Counted from the stretch's first letter, positions 7,646 to 19,053 are shown. The stretch is 64,000 nt of DNA from Verrucosispora sp. WMMD573 (GCF_027497175.1 NZ_CP114901.1:6076001-6140000); one strand, 5' to 3'. Notes: a model not told the origin generated them from the letters alone. Numbers and translations: made by a program.

Positions 7646-8680
7646 TTAGCGGCGGAGGATGTGGGTGAGGGTGGTGATGGCCTGGTCGACCTGGGTGTCG
7701 GTGACGTCCAGGTGGGTGACCAGGCGGGCCGTGCGGGGACCGAGCACCGAAATCAGCACTCCCTCGGCGCGGGTGGCGGCGGCCAACGTGGGCGCGTCCA
7801 GCGGGGCCTTGGTCAGATCCAGCGGAACGATGTTGGTGCGCACCGTGCCGGCCAGCACCCCGAACGGGGCGACCGCCGCCGCCAGCCGGGCCGCCCTCGC
7901 GTGGTCCGCAGCAAGGCGCTCGACGTGGTGAGCCAGGGCGTACCGACCGGCGGCGGCCAGGATGCCGGCCTGCCGCATCCCACCACCCATCCGCTTACGG
8001 ATCACCCGACCCCGTTCGATCCGGTCGGCAGCGCCCACGACCAGTGATCCGACCGGCGCGCCGAGCCCCTTGGACAGGCAGACCGACAGGGTGTCGAACA
8101 ACGCGCCGTAGGTGCCCAGCGGCACCCCGTCGGCGACATGCGCGTGCCAGATCCGAGCACCGTCGCAGTGCAGCGCCAACTGCCCGTGGTCCGCGACCCG
8201 ACGCAGCTCGCGCAGCACGTCGAGGGGAATCACCCCACCGCCACCACGGTTGTGGGTCTGCTCCACCGCGATCGCCCGGGTGGGCACCGCCCAGTAGCCG
8301 TCGGGACGCACCATGCCGGCGACCACGTCGGGGTCGAGCTGGACGCCCACCGCAGGCCAGGTCCGTGAGGTGACCCCGCCATACGCGGCGGCGGCCCCCA
8401 GCTCGTACGTGACCACGTGCGCGTCGGCGTCACAGAGCAGCTCCGAGCCGGGCGGCACCAGCAGTTGCAGGGCGATCTGGTTGGCCATCGACCCGCTCGG
8501 ACAGAACAACGCCGCCTCGTGCCCGAACATCGCGGCGACCTCGACCTCCAGGGCCTGCACCGTCGGGTCCTCGCCGTAGACGTCGTCACCCACCTCGGCA
8601 CCGGCCATGGCCTCCCGCATCGCGGCAGTGGGCCGGGTCACCGTGTCCGAACGCAGGTCGACCAGGTCAGCCACAGTCAT
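7646..8680 (-). CDS. ltaE: Low-specificity L-threonine aldolase (PLP enzyme)
   Basis: A 344-aa fold-type I PLP enzyme that cleaves L-threonine or allo-threonine to glycine and acetaldehyde. N-terminal DLRSDTVTRPTAAMREAM and GDDVYGEDPTV are the family hallmarks. CLSKGLGAPVGS near residue 200 carries the PLP lysine, with RKRMGGGMRQ just after. The first codons (ATG ACT GTG GCT GAC) lie in the first copy of a 58-bp tandem repeat. GAAGGA abuts the ATG but sits 6 nt before the GTG at codon 3, so initiation may be at the GTG (8674). A longer in-frame start through the repeat (GTG at 8716) is less likely because those residues are repeat-encoded. It is downstream of aroG on the same strand, separated by the repeat array. 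Confidence 0.88.
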   Translation of the reverse strand: MTVADLVDLRSDTVTRPTAAMREAMAGAEVGDDVYGEDPTVQALEVEVAAMFGHEAALFCPSGSMANQIALQLLVPPGSELLCDADAHVVTYELGAAAAYGGVTSRTWPAVGVQLDPDVVAGMVRPDGYWAVPTRAIAVEQTHNRGGGGVIPLDVLRELRRVADHGQLALHCDGARIWHAHVADGVPLGTYGALFDTLSVCLSKGLGAPVGSLVVGAADRIERGRVIRKRMGGGMRQAGILAAAGRYALAHHVERLAADHARAARLAAAVAPFGVLAGTVRTNIVPLDLTKAPLDAPTLAAATRAEGVLISVLGPRTARLVTHLDVTDTQVDQAITTLTHILRR

Positions 8681-8956
8681 TCCTTCGGCCGCCGACTGCG
8701 GGGCTCGCAAGCTCACTCCTCGCGTCAGCCACAGTCATTCCTTCGGCCGCCGACTGCGGGGCTCGCAAGCTCACTCCTCGCGTCAGCCACAGTCATTCCT
8801 TCGGCCGCCGACTGCGGGGCTCGCAAGCTCACTCCTCGCGTCAGCCACAGTCATTCCTTCGGCCGCCGACTGCGGGGCTCGCAAGCTCACTCCTCGCGTC
8901 AGCCACAGTCATTCCTTCGGCCGCCGACTGCGGGGCTCGCAAGCTCACTCCTCGCG

Positions 8957-8958
<2 letters not shown>
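8669..8958 (-). repeat. Five tandem copies of a 58-bp unit with embedded SD and start
   Basis: Five head-to-tail copies begin at 8669, 8727, 8785, 8843 and 8901, apparently identical, with a six-base start of a sixth at 8959. On the minus strand each unit has GAGGAG, a second SD-like GAAGGA, then ATGACTGTGGCTGAC. The 9-mer GTGGCTGAC occurs at the end of aroG, in every unit, and at the start of the threonine aldolase gene. Each unit encodes the start of a 23-codon ORF that stops inside the next unit. There are no spacers, so it is not a CRISPR array. Confidence 0.95.
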
Positions 8959-10450
<1,492 letters not shown>

Positions 10451-10933
10451 TCAGGGCGTGGGTGCCGGGGCCGGGCTGCGCGCGCCGGGCCGTTCGTCGG
10501 AGATGCACCAGTCGAGCCCGTCGCGGGTGACGGTGAACAGCAGCGGGCGGGACGCATCCTTCTTGCCGACGGTCACCGTTACCGCGGTGCTGACCTCCTG
10601 CCCGGACGGGCCGGGTCGAATGTCGGTGATCTCGGACTTCGACACCTCGAAGTGGTCGGCGAAGTCGCCGTTCGGCTCGGTGGCGGCGGCATCGAACGCC
10701 TCGTGCAGCACCGCGCAGAGCTGACTACGACCGGCCGCCACGTCCTTGGCGGCCATCGCGTCGAGGTACGCCTGGACCCGCTCGCGGGACCTCAGCATGG
10801 CCTCCTCGGCCGGCGCCCGCCCCGGCTGCTCCGCCTCGGTCTCACCACCGACGAGCCCACAGCCGACCAGCGCGAAGGGCACGGTGGCGAGCAGCGCGAC
10901 GACGCCCGCCGGACGCTGGTACCTGACCCGCAT
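10451..10933 (-). CDS. Predicted secreted lipoprotein of unknown function
   Basis: A 160-aa protein. An Arg-containing N-terminus and a hydrophobic segment end at the lipobox FALVGCG, so Cys ~26 should be lipidated and the protein anchored to the outer face of the membrane. The mature part begins with a Glu/Ala linker. A helical segment (RERVQAYLDAMAAKDVAAGRSQLC) and a small alpha/beta domain follow, resembling lumazine-binding/NTF2-like lipoproteins such as DUF4878, though no catalytic motif is visible. Two Cys in the mature part could form a disulfide. The ATG at 10933 is chosen because GGGAGGTG sits just upstream; an earlier start at 10966 lacks one. Confidence 0.7.
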   Translation of the reverse strand: MRVRYQRPAGVVALLATVPFALVGCGLVGGETEAEQPGRAPAEEAMLRSRERVQAYLDAMAAKDVAAGRSQLCAVLHEAFDAAATEPNGDFADHFEVSKSEITDIRPGPSGQEVSTAVTVTVGKKDASRPLLFTVTRDGLDWCISDERPGARSPAPAPTP

Positions 10934-11028
10934 CGTCACCTCCCTCGACGTCGGACATCGAGACACGGTCGAGCGGCGAGTCTGTCACACCGCCGCCCGG
11001 ACATCGAGATCGACCCCGGGCACAGCGG

Positions 11029-11061
11029 ACGGGGAGGGGCCGGTGCGGGGCCCCTCCCCGT
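11029..11061 (-). terminator. Terminator of the chitinase gene
   Basis: 13-bp perfect arms (11029-11041 and 11049-11061, core ACGGGGAGGGG) around a 7-nt loop, 28 nt past the chitinase stop. No U-tract, as usual in high-GC actinobacteria. Confidence 0.7.
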
Positions 11062-11088
11062 CGTGTGGGTGGTGCGTCGACCGTCGGC

Positions 11089-12717
<1,629 letters not shown>

Positions 12718-12737
12718 GTGGCGTCTCCAAACAGTTA

Positions 12738-12748
12738 GGAAACTTTCC
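12738..12748. promoter_or_regulatory. GGAAACTTTCC operator-like palindrome before the chitinase gene
   Basis: A perfect 11-bp palindrome, extendable to TTAGGAAACTTTCCAA with one mismatch, between the -10 box and the chitinase start. At roughly +8 to +18 of the predicted transcript, a bound repressor would block the polymerase. Confidence 0.55.
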
Positions 12749-12762
12749 AAAAGGATGAGGAG

Positions 12763-12791
12763 ACGCTACTCACACGCCACCACTTCGTCAA
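12763..12791 (-). promoter_or_regulatory. Chitinase promoter
   Basis: Minus strand TTGACG (12791-12786), 17-bp spacer, TAGCGT (12768-12763). This is the closest match to a consensus vegetative promoter in the window. The predicted leader is about 40 nt and includes the GGAAACTTTCC palindrome and an SD. Confidence 0.7.
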
Positions 12792-12918
12792 GATGTCCAT
12801 GTATCGATTCGGCGAGGAGGCCAGATTGGACTCTCCCCAACGTCACCGCCGGTCAAAGGTCGGATACCGATCGGTAACTTCGCGCTGCCCGGATCGCCCC
12901 CGCCCGTCGGCGCGGCGC

Positions 12919-12924
12919 TAGCCT
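12919..12924 (+). promoter_or_regulatory. Putative -10 box of the glutathione peroxidase gene
   Basis: TAGCCT, 7 nt before the ATG at 12932. The intervening CGGAGGC could also act as an SD, so leadered or leaderless initiation is possible. Confidence 0.4.
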
Positions 12925-12931
12925 CGGAGGC

Positions 12932-13420
12932 ATGACCGTCTTCGACATCCCGATCGGTGCCCTCGCCGGTGGCCCGGCCGACCTCGCCCAGTACCGCGGA
13001 CGCGCCCTGCTGATCGTCAACGTCGCCTCGCGCTGCGGCCTCACCCCGCAGTACGCGGGCCTACAGGCCGTTCAGGACGAGTACGCCGATCGCGGACTGA
13101 CCGTGCTCGGCGTGCCGTGCAACCAGTTCGCCGGCCAGGAGCCCGGCAGCGCGGCGGAGATCAGCGAGTTCTGCCAGGTCAACTATGGGGTGACCTTCCC
13201 GATCACGGAGAAGGTCGACGTCAACGGGCCCGACCGCCACCCCCTGTACGCGGCCCTGGTGGACACCGCCGACGCCGACGGCCACACCGGCGACGTCCGC
13301 TGGAACTTCGAGAAGTTCCTCGTCGCCCCCGACGGCTCCGTCGCCGCCCGCTTCGCCCCCACGGTGACCCCCGACGACCCCACCCTCCGCGCCACCATCG
13401 ACAAGAACCTCCCCAGGTAA
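12932..13420 (+). CDS. Glutathione peroxidase-family thiol peroxidase
   Basis: A 162-aa GPx-family protein. NVASRCGLTPQYAGLQ (~30-45) contains the catalytic Cys, not selenocysteine, and VPCNQFAGQEPG (~61-72) has the conserved Gln and a Cys. VRWNFEKFLV near 114-123 has the active-site Trp-Asn. In actinobacteria these enzymes usually act on peroxides with thioredoxin or mycothiol-linked reductants rather than glutathione (inference). It is a single gene with its own putative promoter and a long palindromic terminator after it, transcribed divergently from the chitinase gene. Confidence 0.9.
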   Translation: MTVFDIPIGALAGGPADLAQYRGRALLIVNVASRCGLTPQYAGLQAVQDEYADRGLTVLGVPCNQFAGQEPGSAAEISEFCQVNYGVTFPITEKVDVNGPDRHPLYAALVDTADADGHTGDVRWNFEKFLVAPDGSVAARFAPTVTPDDPTLRATIDKNLPR

Positions 13421-13424
13421 CCAG

Positions 13425-13520
13425 CCGCCCTCTTCGTCGATCATGCAGTTGTGGTCGCTCTTTTGGGGCTTTAGCACCCTTATGGACCGACCCGAACTGC
13501 ATGATCGACGAAGAGGGCGG
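13425..13520. terminator. Perfect 26-bp inverted repeat after the GPx gene
   Basis: Arms 13425-13450 and 13495-13520 are perfectly complementary around a 44-nt loop and start 4 nt after the stop codon. The arm contains CGTCGATCATGCAGTT, close to the outer arm of the palindrome at 7561. Much longer than an ordinary terminator. Confidence 0.7.
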
Positions 13521-13598
13521 GAGGAGGGCGGGTAGGGGGCGGGTAGGGGCGGGGAGACGTAGGTTCGGGATGGGTCAGCGCGGGTGGAGGGGTGAGGT

Positions 13599-14270
13599 AT
13601 GGCGACGGTGGGGTTGATCGGCAGCGGGCACATCGGCGGGACCGTGGCACGGCTGGCCGTGAACGCCGGGTACGACGTGGTGTTGAGCAACTCACGCGGG
13701 CCGGAGACCCTGACCGACCTGGTCGATGAGCTGGGGCCGCAGGCGAGCGCCGGCACCGTCGAGGCGGCGGCTCGCGCCGGTGACCTGGTGGTGGTCACCA
13801 TTCCGCTCAAGTCGTACCGGTCCGTGCCGGCCGAGCCCCTGGCCGGCAAGGTCGTCGTCGACACCAACAACTACTACCCGCAGCGGGACGGCCAGATCCC
13901 CGAGCTGGACGAGGGCAGCGTCACCAGCAGTGAGCTACTGCAACGCCACCTGCCGCAGTCCCGGGTGGTGAAGGCGTTCAACAACATCTTCTTCAGGTAC
14001 CTGCTCACCCTGGCCCGGCCCGGCGACGCCGCCGACCGCAGCGCGCTGCCGATCGCCGGCGACGACCCCGAGGCCAAGGCCACCGTGACCGACTTCCTGG
14101 ACCGGATCGGCTACGACACTGTGGACGCGGGCACACTCGCCGACAGCTGGCGCTTCCAGCCGGACACGCCGGCCTACGGCGTCATCTACTCCGCCGACCC
14201 GGCGAACCGGGAACAGGCGACCCCGGCCGGCGTGGGCGTGCTACGCGCCGCACTCGCGGACGCCGGCTGA
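13599..14270 (+). CDS. NADP-binding oxidoreductase of the F420:NADP type
   Basis: A 223-aa Rossmann protein. GLIGSGHIGGTVARLA at residues 5-20 is the dinucleotide-binding glycine motif, and LSNSRGPE (~30-37) favours NADP. VDTNNYYPQRDG, VKAFNNIF and the C-terminal segment match the NADPH-dependent F420 reductase / NADP oxidoreductase family, which contains both true F420 reductases and enzymes of unknown substrate. No F420-specific assignment can be made from sequence alone. It appears monocistronic: the GPx palindrome precedes it and an ~790-bp gene-poor stretch follows. The ATG is at 13599 with a weak GGTGAGGT just upstream. Confidence 0.75.
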   Translation: MATVGLIGSGHIGGTVARLAVNAGYDVVLSNSRGPETLTDLVDELGPQASAGTVEAAARAGDLVVVTIPLKSYRSVPAEPLAGKVVVDTNNYYPQRDGQIPELDEGSVTSSELLQRHLPQSRVVKAFNNIFFRYLLTLARPGDAADRSALPIAGDDPEAKATVTDFLDRIGYDTVDAGTLADSWRFQPDTPAYGVIYSADPANREQATPAGVGVLRAALADAG

Positions 14271-15057
14271 CCCGACCATGGGCCGTGCTGCCGGGCGGCC
14301 TGCGGCACCAGGCCGTGAAGACGAGTCGATTCCCCGGCCAAGGGCGCAGACAGGGCCAGCTCGCGTCGGGCATGCGGACAAGCGGCCATGAGGTCGACGG
14401 CGGGATCACACCTCACCCGGGATGCACCATTCCGGCACCGGTCGAGATTCGTCAGTTTCCGGTTCCGCCGGTTCACCGGAATCAGATGCCGCCGGGCCGT
14501 GTAGATCTCATGGAGATTCCGTCTCGACCCCATGGAGATTCCATGTAGATCTCGTGACTTCTCGTGCCGGCCAGGATTGACCAGCACGAGACGAGTCGCC
14601 AGACTGAGGCGCGAAACACACCGAAAAGTGATGCCCCGCCAACCAAGAAAACGGCACTACCGGACCCGGCGGACGCCTGAAGCCAACCCGGGCGGAGAAA
14701 CCATTCGGCGTCGTCATGGCGGCAAAACGTGATCATCTCGGCGTCGATATGGACCGCGACGTCCGGAGTGTCAGGCGCGTGAGGGCTCGTCAGCCACCCG
14801 CCGCTCGTTACCAGAAATCGACGTCGGCCGCCAATAGCCAGCCGAAACAACATCGACGCCCATGGCTACATCTCGTGTCACTAGGCCCCACCGGACGAGG
14901 CTGCGGGGTTTGCCGTTCCCAGAAAACTCTCGGGTAGTGTCGAGGCTCGCTCACCTGGGCTGCCCTGAGTTCGGCAGGCCCACGGCAGGACAGATTGTCG
15001 ATAGCTTCGCGCCTGCGTACGCCGCCCGGGAATGGCGGCGTACCGTATGCCCCTTGG
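14271..15057. other. Gene-poor stretch upstream of the betaine transporter operon
   Basis: 787 bp with no supported gene. It is less GC-rich than its surroundings, and short open frames on both strands lack coding character. It contains CATGGAGATTCCATG (14531-14545, 6-bp arms) inside a repeated ATGGAGATTCC / GTAGATCTC tract (14504-14560). A 17-mer at 14462-14478 (GTTCCGCCGGTTCACCG) recurs at 17398-17414 just before opuAC. TACCGT (15041-15046) could be the operon -10. I could not fit a known c-di-AMP or other riboswitch consensus. It may hold osmoregulatory signals or a decayed gene. Confidence 0.5.
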
Positions 15058-16452
15058 ATGGAGACCGTGTCCGCACTCAGAGTGAAATCCCTATACAAGG
15101 TCTACGGAAACCGCGCCGACAAGGCAATGGAAATTCTCCGGAACAGCCCAGGTCGGGACGAGGAGCTGGCGGGGCTGTCGGTCACGACCGCGGTCGTCGA
15201 CGCGAACTTCGAGGTCCGACGCGGCGAGATCTTCGTGGTCATGGGCCTGTCCGGCTCGGGGAAGTCCACCCTGATCCGGATGCTCAACGGGCTGCTGACC
15301 CCCACGCACGGCACGGTCGAGGTCGACGGGGTCGACATCACCAAGCTCAAGCCGGCCGCGCTGCGCAAGCTGCGCCGCGAGAAGCTCAGCATGGTCTTCC
15401 AGCACTTCGCGCTCCAGCCACACCGGTCGGTGTTGGACAATGCCGCCTACGCGCTGGAGGTGGCGGGCCGGCCACGCGCCGAGCGCCGGGAGAAGGCACA
15501 GCAGGCGCTCCGGATGGTCGGCCTCGACGGCTGGGCGGACAAGCTGCCGCAGGAGCTCTCCGGCGGCATGCGCCAGCGCGTCGGCCTGGCCCGCGCGCTC
15601 GCCGCCGGCACCGACATCATGCTCATGGACGAGGCGTTCTCCGCGCTCGATCCGCTGATCCGCCGCGAGGTGCAGGATCAGCTGATCGAGCTACAGGCTG
15701 AGCTTGGCAAGACGATCGTGTTCATCACACACGACCTCAATGAGGCGATGCGTCTCGGCGACCGCATCGCGGTCATGCGGGCCGGTCGGATCGTTCAGAT
15801 CGGCACTGCCGAGGAGATCCTCACGGACCCGTCCAACGACTACGTCGCCCAGTTCGTCGCTGATGTCGACCGGACCAGGATCCTCACCGCGTCGGCGGTC
15901 ATGGAGCGACCGCTCGGCGTCGTGGACGTCGACGCCGGTCCGCGGGTGGCCGCCCGGGTGCTACGGGAGACCCAGACGTCGGCGGTATACGTGACCGGCC
16001 GCAACAAGCGGTACCTGGGCACCGTGACCGCCGACGCCGCCGCCCAGGCCGTCCGGGACGGACGGAAGAACCTCCAGGACATCATGTCGACCGACCACGT
16101 CCGCACGGTCGAGGACACGACGCCGGTGGCCGAGATCTTCGCCGCCGCCGCTCAGAGCCCGGCGCCGGTCGCCGTGGTCGACGACGCCGGGCGGCTCGCC
16201 GGCGTGATTCCGCGGGTCACCCTGCTGAGCGCCCTGGGCAGCCTCAGCGCCGACACCGGCGAGACCACCGCCACACCAGAGCCTGCCGACGAGACCGGCA
16301 CGGCTCCGGCCACTGACCCGACCCAGGCTGGCGAGGCGGCCGATCCGACCCGGGCCGTCGCAGCGGCCGGCACGGCACCGACCGGAGGCGGCAACGCCAC
16401 ACCTCCGGTGGTTGCCGAACCATCGGTCCGGCTGACGGGAGAGCCCGCATGA
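15058..16452 (+). CDS. opuAA: Glycine betaine/proline ABC transporter, ATP-binding protein
   Basis: A 464-aa ProV/OpuAA-type ATPase that energises osmoprotectant uptake. Walker A is GLSGSGKSTL (~62-71), then QHFALQPH as Q-loop, LSGGMRQRVGLARAL as ABC signature (~166), MLMDEAFSALDP as Walker B and FITHDLNEA as H-loop. A regulatory CBS pair follows (~275-400); in this family it senses ionic strength or c-di-AMP. An unusual ~60-residue Thr/Ala/Pro tail ends the protein. The ATG at 15058 is chosen; GTG at 15067 is an alternative, and frames further upstream lack family similarity. The stop overlaps the permease start (ATGA), first of a three-gene operon. Confidence 0.93.
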   Translation: METVSALRVKSLYKVYGNRADKAMEILRNSPGRDEELAGLSVTTAVVDANFEVRRGEIFVVMGLSGSGKSTLIRMLNGLLTPTHGTVEVDGVDITKLKPAALRKLRREKLSMVFQHFALQPHRSVLDNAAYALEVAGRPRAERREKAQQALRMVGLDGWADKLPQELSGGMRQRVGLARALAAGTDIMLMDEAFSALDPLIRREVQDQLIELQAELGKTIVFITHDLNEAMRLGDRIAVMRAGRIVQIGTAEEILTDPSNDYVAQFVADVDRTRILTASAVMERPLGVVDVDAGPRVAARVLRETQTSAVYVTGRNKRYLGTVTADAAAQAVRDGRKNLQDIMSTDHVRTVEDTTPVAEIFAAAAQSPAPVAVVDDAGRLAGVIPRVTLLSALGSLSADTGETTATPEPADETGTAPATDPTQAGEAADPTRAVAAAGTAPTGGGNATPPVVAEPSVRLTGEPA

Positions 16453-17336
16453 ACAGCGCCGACAGTATCGATGACCTGCTGCCGTACGTGCGGATCGGCG
16501 ACGCGTTCAAGGTCGGCGTCGACTGGTCCAGGGATCATCTGTCCGCCGTCTTCGACGGCATCGCCGCCGCCGTCGACTCGCTTGTCGAGCCGCTGGTGGA
16601 CCTGCTGACCGCACCCCCGGCCATCGTGATGGTGCTGATCTTCGCCGGCCTCGGCTGGTGGCTGCGGGGCTGGAAGTTCGGGCTCGGCACCACGCTCGGA
16701 CTCGGCCTGGTGGCCGGGCTGCCGATCTGGGAACAGACCATGAGCACACTGGCGCTGGTCCTGGTGGCCAGTGGACTCGCCCTGCTGCTCGCCGTACCGC
16801 TGGGTATCCTCGTCGCGGAGAGCCGCCGTGCGTCGGCACTCGTCCGGCCGGTGCTGGACCTGATGCAGACGATGCCCGCGTTCGTCTACCTGATCCCGGC
16901 CATCTTCTACTTCGGCGTCGGCGCCGTGCCCGGGGTGCTGGCCACCGTGGTGTTCAGTATGCCGCCCGGGGTCCGCCTGACCGAGTTGGGCCTGCGCCAG
17001 GTCGACCGCGAGGTCATCGAGGCCGGCGAGGCGTTCGGCGCGTCGCCGTGGACGATCCTGCTGCGGACCAAACTGCCACTGGCCCTGCCGACCATCATGA
17101 CCGGCGTCAATCAGGTCATCATGCTGGCCCTGTCGATGGTCGTCATCGCCGGGATGGTCGGTGCCGGTGGTCTCGGTGAGGTGATCATGACGGCGCTCGC
17201 CCGGGTCCAGGTGGGCACGGGCTTCGAGGGCGGCATCGCAGTGGTGATCCTGGCTGTGGTGCTCGACCGCCTCACCGATTCGATCGGCGCGCGTACCGCC
17301 TCCGCGAAGGCGCAACGCGCCATGCAACAGGCCTGA
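16449..17336 (+). CDS. opuAB: Glycine betaine/proline ABC transporter, permease
   Basis: A 295-aa membrane permease of the ProW/OpuAB type. Several hydrophobic helices start near residue 55. The coupling-loop EAA motif reads EAGEAFGASPWTILLRTKLPLALP (residues ~192-215), which contacts the ATPase. PAIFYFGVGAVPG and MVGAGGLGEV are also typical. It starts with ATG in an ATGA overlap with opuAA, indicating coupled synthesis of the complex. The hydrophilic N-terminal ~50 residues likely face the cytoplasm before the first helix. The substrate-binding gene follows after 100 nt. Confidence 0.93.
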   Translation: MNSADSIDDLLPYVRIGDAFKVGVDWSRDHLSAVFDGIAAAVDSLVEPLVDLLTAPPAIVMVLIFAGLGWWLRGWKFGLGTTLGLGLVAGLPIWEQTMSTLALVLVASGLALLLAVPLGILVAESRRASALVRPVLDLMQTMPAFVYLIPAIFYFGVGAVPGVLATVVFSMPPGVRLTELGLRQVDREVIEAGEAFGASPWTILLRTKLPLALPTIMTGVNQVIMLALSMVVIAGMVGAGGLGEVIMTALARVQVGTGFEGGIAVVILAVVLDRLTDSIGARTASAKAQRAMQQA

Positions 17337-17436
17337 CCCACGTCCTGACCCACGCGGGGAAGTCACCGGTTGCCGGCGCCCTGCCTCGCTACCGCGAGTT
17401 CCGCCGGTTCACCGCAACAAGGGAAGGAAACTCCAC

Positions 17437-18345
17437 ATGTGGAGCAGTAAATTGGTGCGCCGGGTCGCGCTTGCGGCCACCGCCGCCCTGGCGCTGACCG
17501 GCGTCGCCGCCTGCGGCGACGACGGCGACTCCGGCAACTCCGCCGGCGACAACAAGCAGATCACCATCGGCTACATGGCCTGGGACGAGGCCATCGCCAC
17601 CTCCTACCTCTGGAAGAACCTGCTGGAGGAGAAGGGCTACGACGTCGAGCTCAAGAACGTCGAGGCGGGCATCGTCTACCAGGGCCTGGCGACGGGGGAC
17701 ATCGACCTCTTCCTCGACAGCTGGCTGCCGCAGACCCACGCCGACTACATGAAGGAGTACGGCGACAAGATCGAGAAGGTGGGCGTCTGGTACGACAACG
17801 CCAGCCTGAGCATCGCCGTGCCGGAGTACGTAAGCGACGTCAACTCGCTTGAGGACCTGGCCGCCAACGCCGACACCTTCGGCGGCGAGATCATCGGGAT
17901 CGAGCCCGGTGCCGGCCTGACCGCCGCCACCCAGGACAAGGTCATCCCGGAGTACGGCCTGACCGACAAGCTCACCTTGAAGACGTCGTCGACGCCGGCG
18001 ATGCTGGCCGCGCTGGACGGCGCGATCAAGGACCAGAAGCCGATCGTGGTGACTCTCTGGCACCCGCACTGGGCCTACGCGAACTACCAGCTGAAGGACC
18101 TTGCGGACCCGAAGGGCACGCTCGGCGGGGCCGAGGAGATCAACACGCTGGCCCGTCAGGGCTTCGGCGCGGACTTCCCCGAGGTCACCGAGATGCTGAC
18201 GAAGTTCAAGATGGACGACCAGCAGCTTGGCTCGCTTGAGGACCTGATGTTCAACGTGCACAAGGACGACGAGGAGAAGGCCGTCGAGGAGTGGCTGAAG
18301 GCCAACCCGGACTACGCCGGGACGGTGGAGGTCGCCACCTCCTGA
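17437..18345 (+). CDS. opuAC: Glycine betaine/proline-binding lipoprotein
   Basis: A 302-aa substrate-binding lipoprotein of the OpuAC/ProX family. The signal ends in LTGVAACGDDG, so Cys ~24 is lipidated and the domain lies outside the membrane. Aromatic-rich ligand segments are present: GYMAWDEAIATSYLW, FLDSWLPQTHADYM and TLWHPHWAYANYQ. Such Trp residues form the cation-pi box around the quaternary ammonium in homologues. GGGAAGGAAA precedes the ATG at an ideal distance. A strong hairpin at 18359-18410 ends the operon. The separate SD and 100-nt gap from the permease suggest higher expression of the binding protein. Confidence 0.93.
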   Translation: MWSSKLVRRVALAATAALALTGVAACGDDGDSGNSAGDNKQITIGYMAWDEAIATSYLWKNLLEEKGYDVELKNVEAGIVYQGLATGDIDLFLDSWLPQTHADYMKEYGDKIEKVGVWYDNASLSIAVPEYVSDVNSLEDLAANADTFGGEIIGIEPGAGLTAATQDKVIPEYGLTDKLTLKTSSTPAMLAALDGAIKDQKPIVVTLWHPHWAYANYQLKDLADPKGTLGGAEEINTLARQGFGADFPEVTEMLTKFKMDDQQLGSLEDLMFNVHKDDEEKAVEEWLKANPDYAGTVEVATS

Positions 18346-18358
18346 TCCGGCCCTGAGC

Positions 18359-18410
18359 GATCAGCCGTCGGTGGCCGGACCCCACCTGTCCCCGCCACCG
18401 GCGGCTGATC
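18359..18410 (+). terminator. Terminator of the opuA operon
   Basis: 17-bp arms 18359-18375 and 18394-18410 (GATCAGCCGTCGG type) with one mismatch and an 18-nt loop, 13 nt after the opuAC stop. Confidence 0.75.
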
Positions 18411-18423
18411 CATCTCTCCGCAG

Positions 18424-18467
18424 CCACGCCTTCATCTCTCAGCGGCCACGCCTTCATCTCTCAGCGG
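18424..18467 (-). repeat. Two tandem copies of a 22-bp unit at the GNAT gene end
   Basis: Two identical 22-bp units (18424-18445, 18446-18467; on the plus strand CCACGCCTTCATCTCTCAGC plus GG), with a diverged partial copy before and the start of a third after. The GNAT stop codon lies in the second unit, so an alternative stop context is duplicated just past the gene. Confidence 0.85.
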
Positions 18468-19053
18468 CCACACCGCCGGGATCCCCCACTGACGGGACGC
18501 CGGTGCGCCGGGTCCGCCACTCGGGGGCCAGCACCGACCAGACCTCCAGGTCGATCCGGCCGTCCGGGCCGGGCAACACCTCGCGCAGCACGCCGTCGCG
18601 GCGCATGCCCAGCCGACGGGCCACCGCGATGCTGCGTACGTTGCCGGCGTTGGTCCGCCACTCGACCCGATGCAGTCCGCGCTCGACAAGCACCCAGTCG
18701 ATGAGCCGTTCGACCGCCCGGGTCACCAGCCCCCGTCCCTCGGCGGCCGGTTCCAGCCAGCAGCCCGCCTCGCACACCCCGGACGCCGCGTTCAGCGACA
18801 CCAGCAGCACGCCGCCGACCAGCTTGCCGCCCCACCAGATGCCCCAGATGCCTCCGTCGTCGCGGGCCCACCTGTCGGCATAACGCTGGAGCACGTGCCG
18901 CGCCCCATCGAGGTCGGTGGCCACAAAGGACGGCGACACCCACGGCGCGATGTGCTGCCGCGCCCGGTCCAGGTTGGCCAGGAACTCCTCGGCGTGCCAC
19001 GGGTTCAGCGGCCGCAGCTCGGCATCCTCGCGCAACGCCAAGGCGAACATCAT
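18454..19053 (-). CDS. GNAT acetyltransferase, RimJ/RimL type
   Basis: A 199-aa GNAT-fold enzyme resembling ribosomal-protein N-terminal acetyltransferases. The N-terminus has ELRPLNPWHAEEFLANLDRA and HIAPWVSPSF. The acetyl-CoA binding part is GCWLEPAAEGRGLVTRAV (~96-113), with Q/RxxGxG/A as EGRGLV. RVEWRTNAGNVRSIAVARRLGM is the typical RimJ/L C-terminal motif. The natural substrate is unknown. It starts at ATGATG, where the preceding 35-codon GNAT stub stops, so translation is probably coupled. The C-terminal VAAER and stop lie in a 22-bp tandem repeat. Confidence 0.85.
   Translation of the reverse strand: MMFALALREDAELRPLNPWHAEEFLANLDRARQHIAPWVSPSFVATDLDGARHVLQRYADRWARDDGGIWGIWWGGKLVGGVLLVSLNAASGVCEAGCWLEPAAEGRGLVTRAVERLIDWVLVERGLHRVEWRTNAGNVRSIAVARRLGMRRDGVLREVLPGPDGRIDLEVWSVLAPEWRTRRTGVPSVGDPGGVAAER

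Noticed and set aside
14482..14853. 123-codon minus-strand frame in the gene-poor region
   Set aside because: No SD, no recognisable domain, no coding-type third-position bias by eye, and it runs through short palindromic repeats.
14271..15057. c-di-AMP or other riboswitch before the betaine operon
   Set aside because: I could not place the conserved cores of known classes; only short palindromes and a possible -10 are visible.
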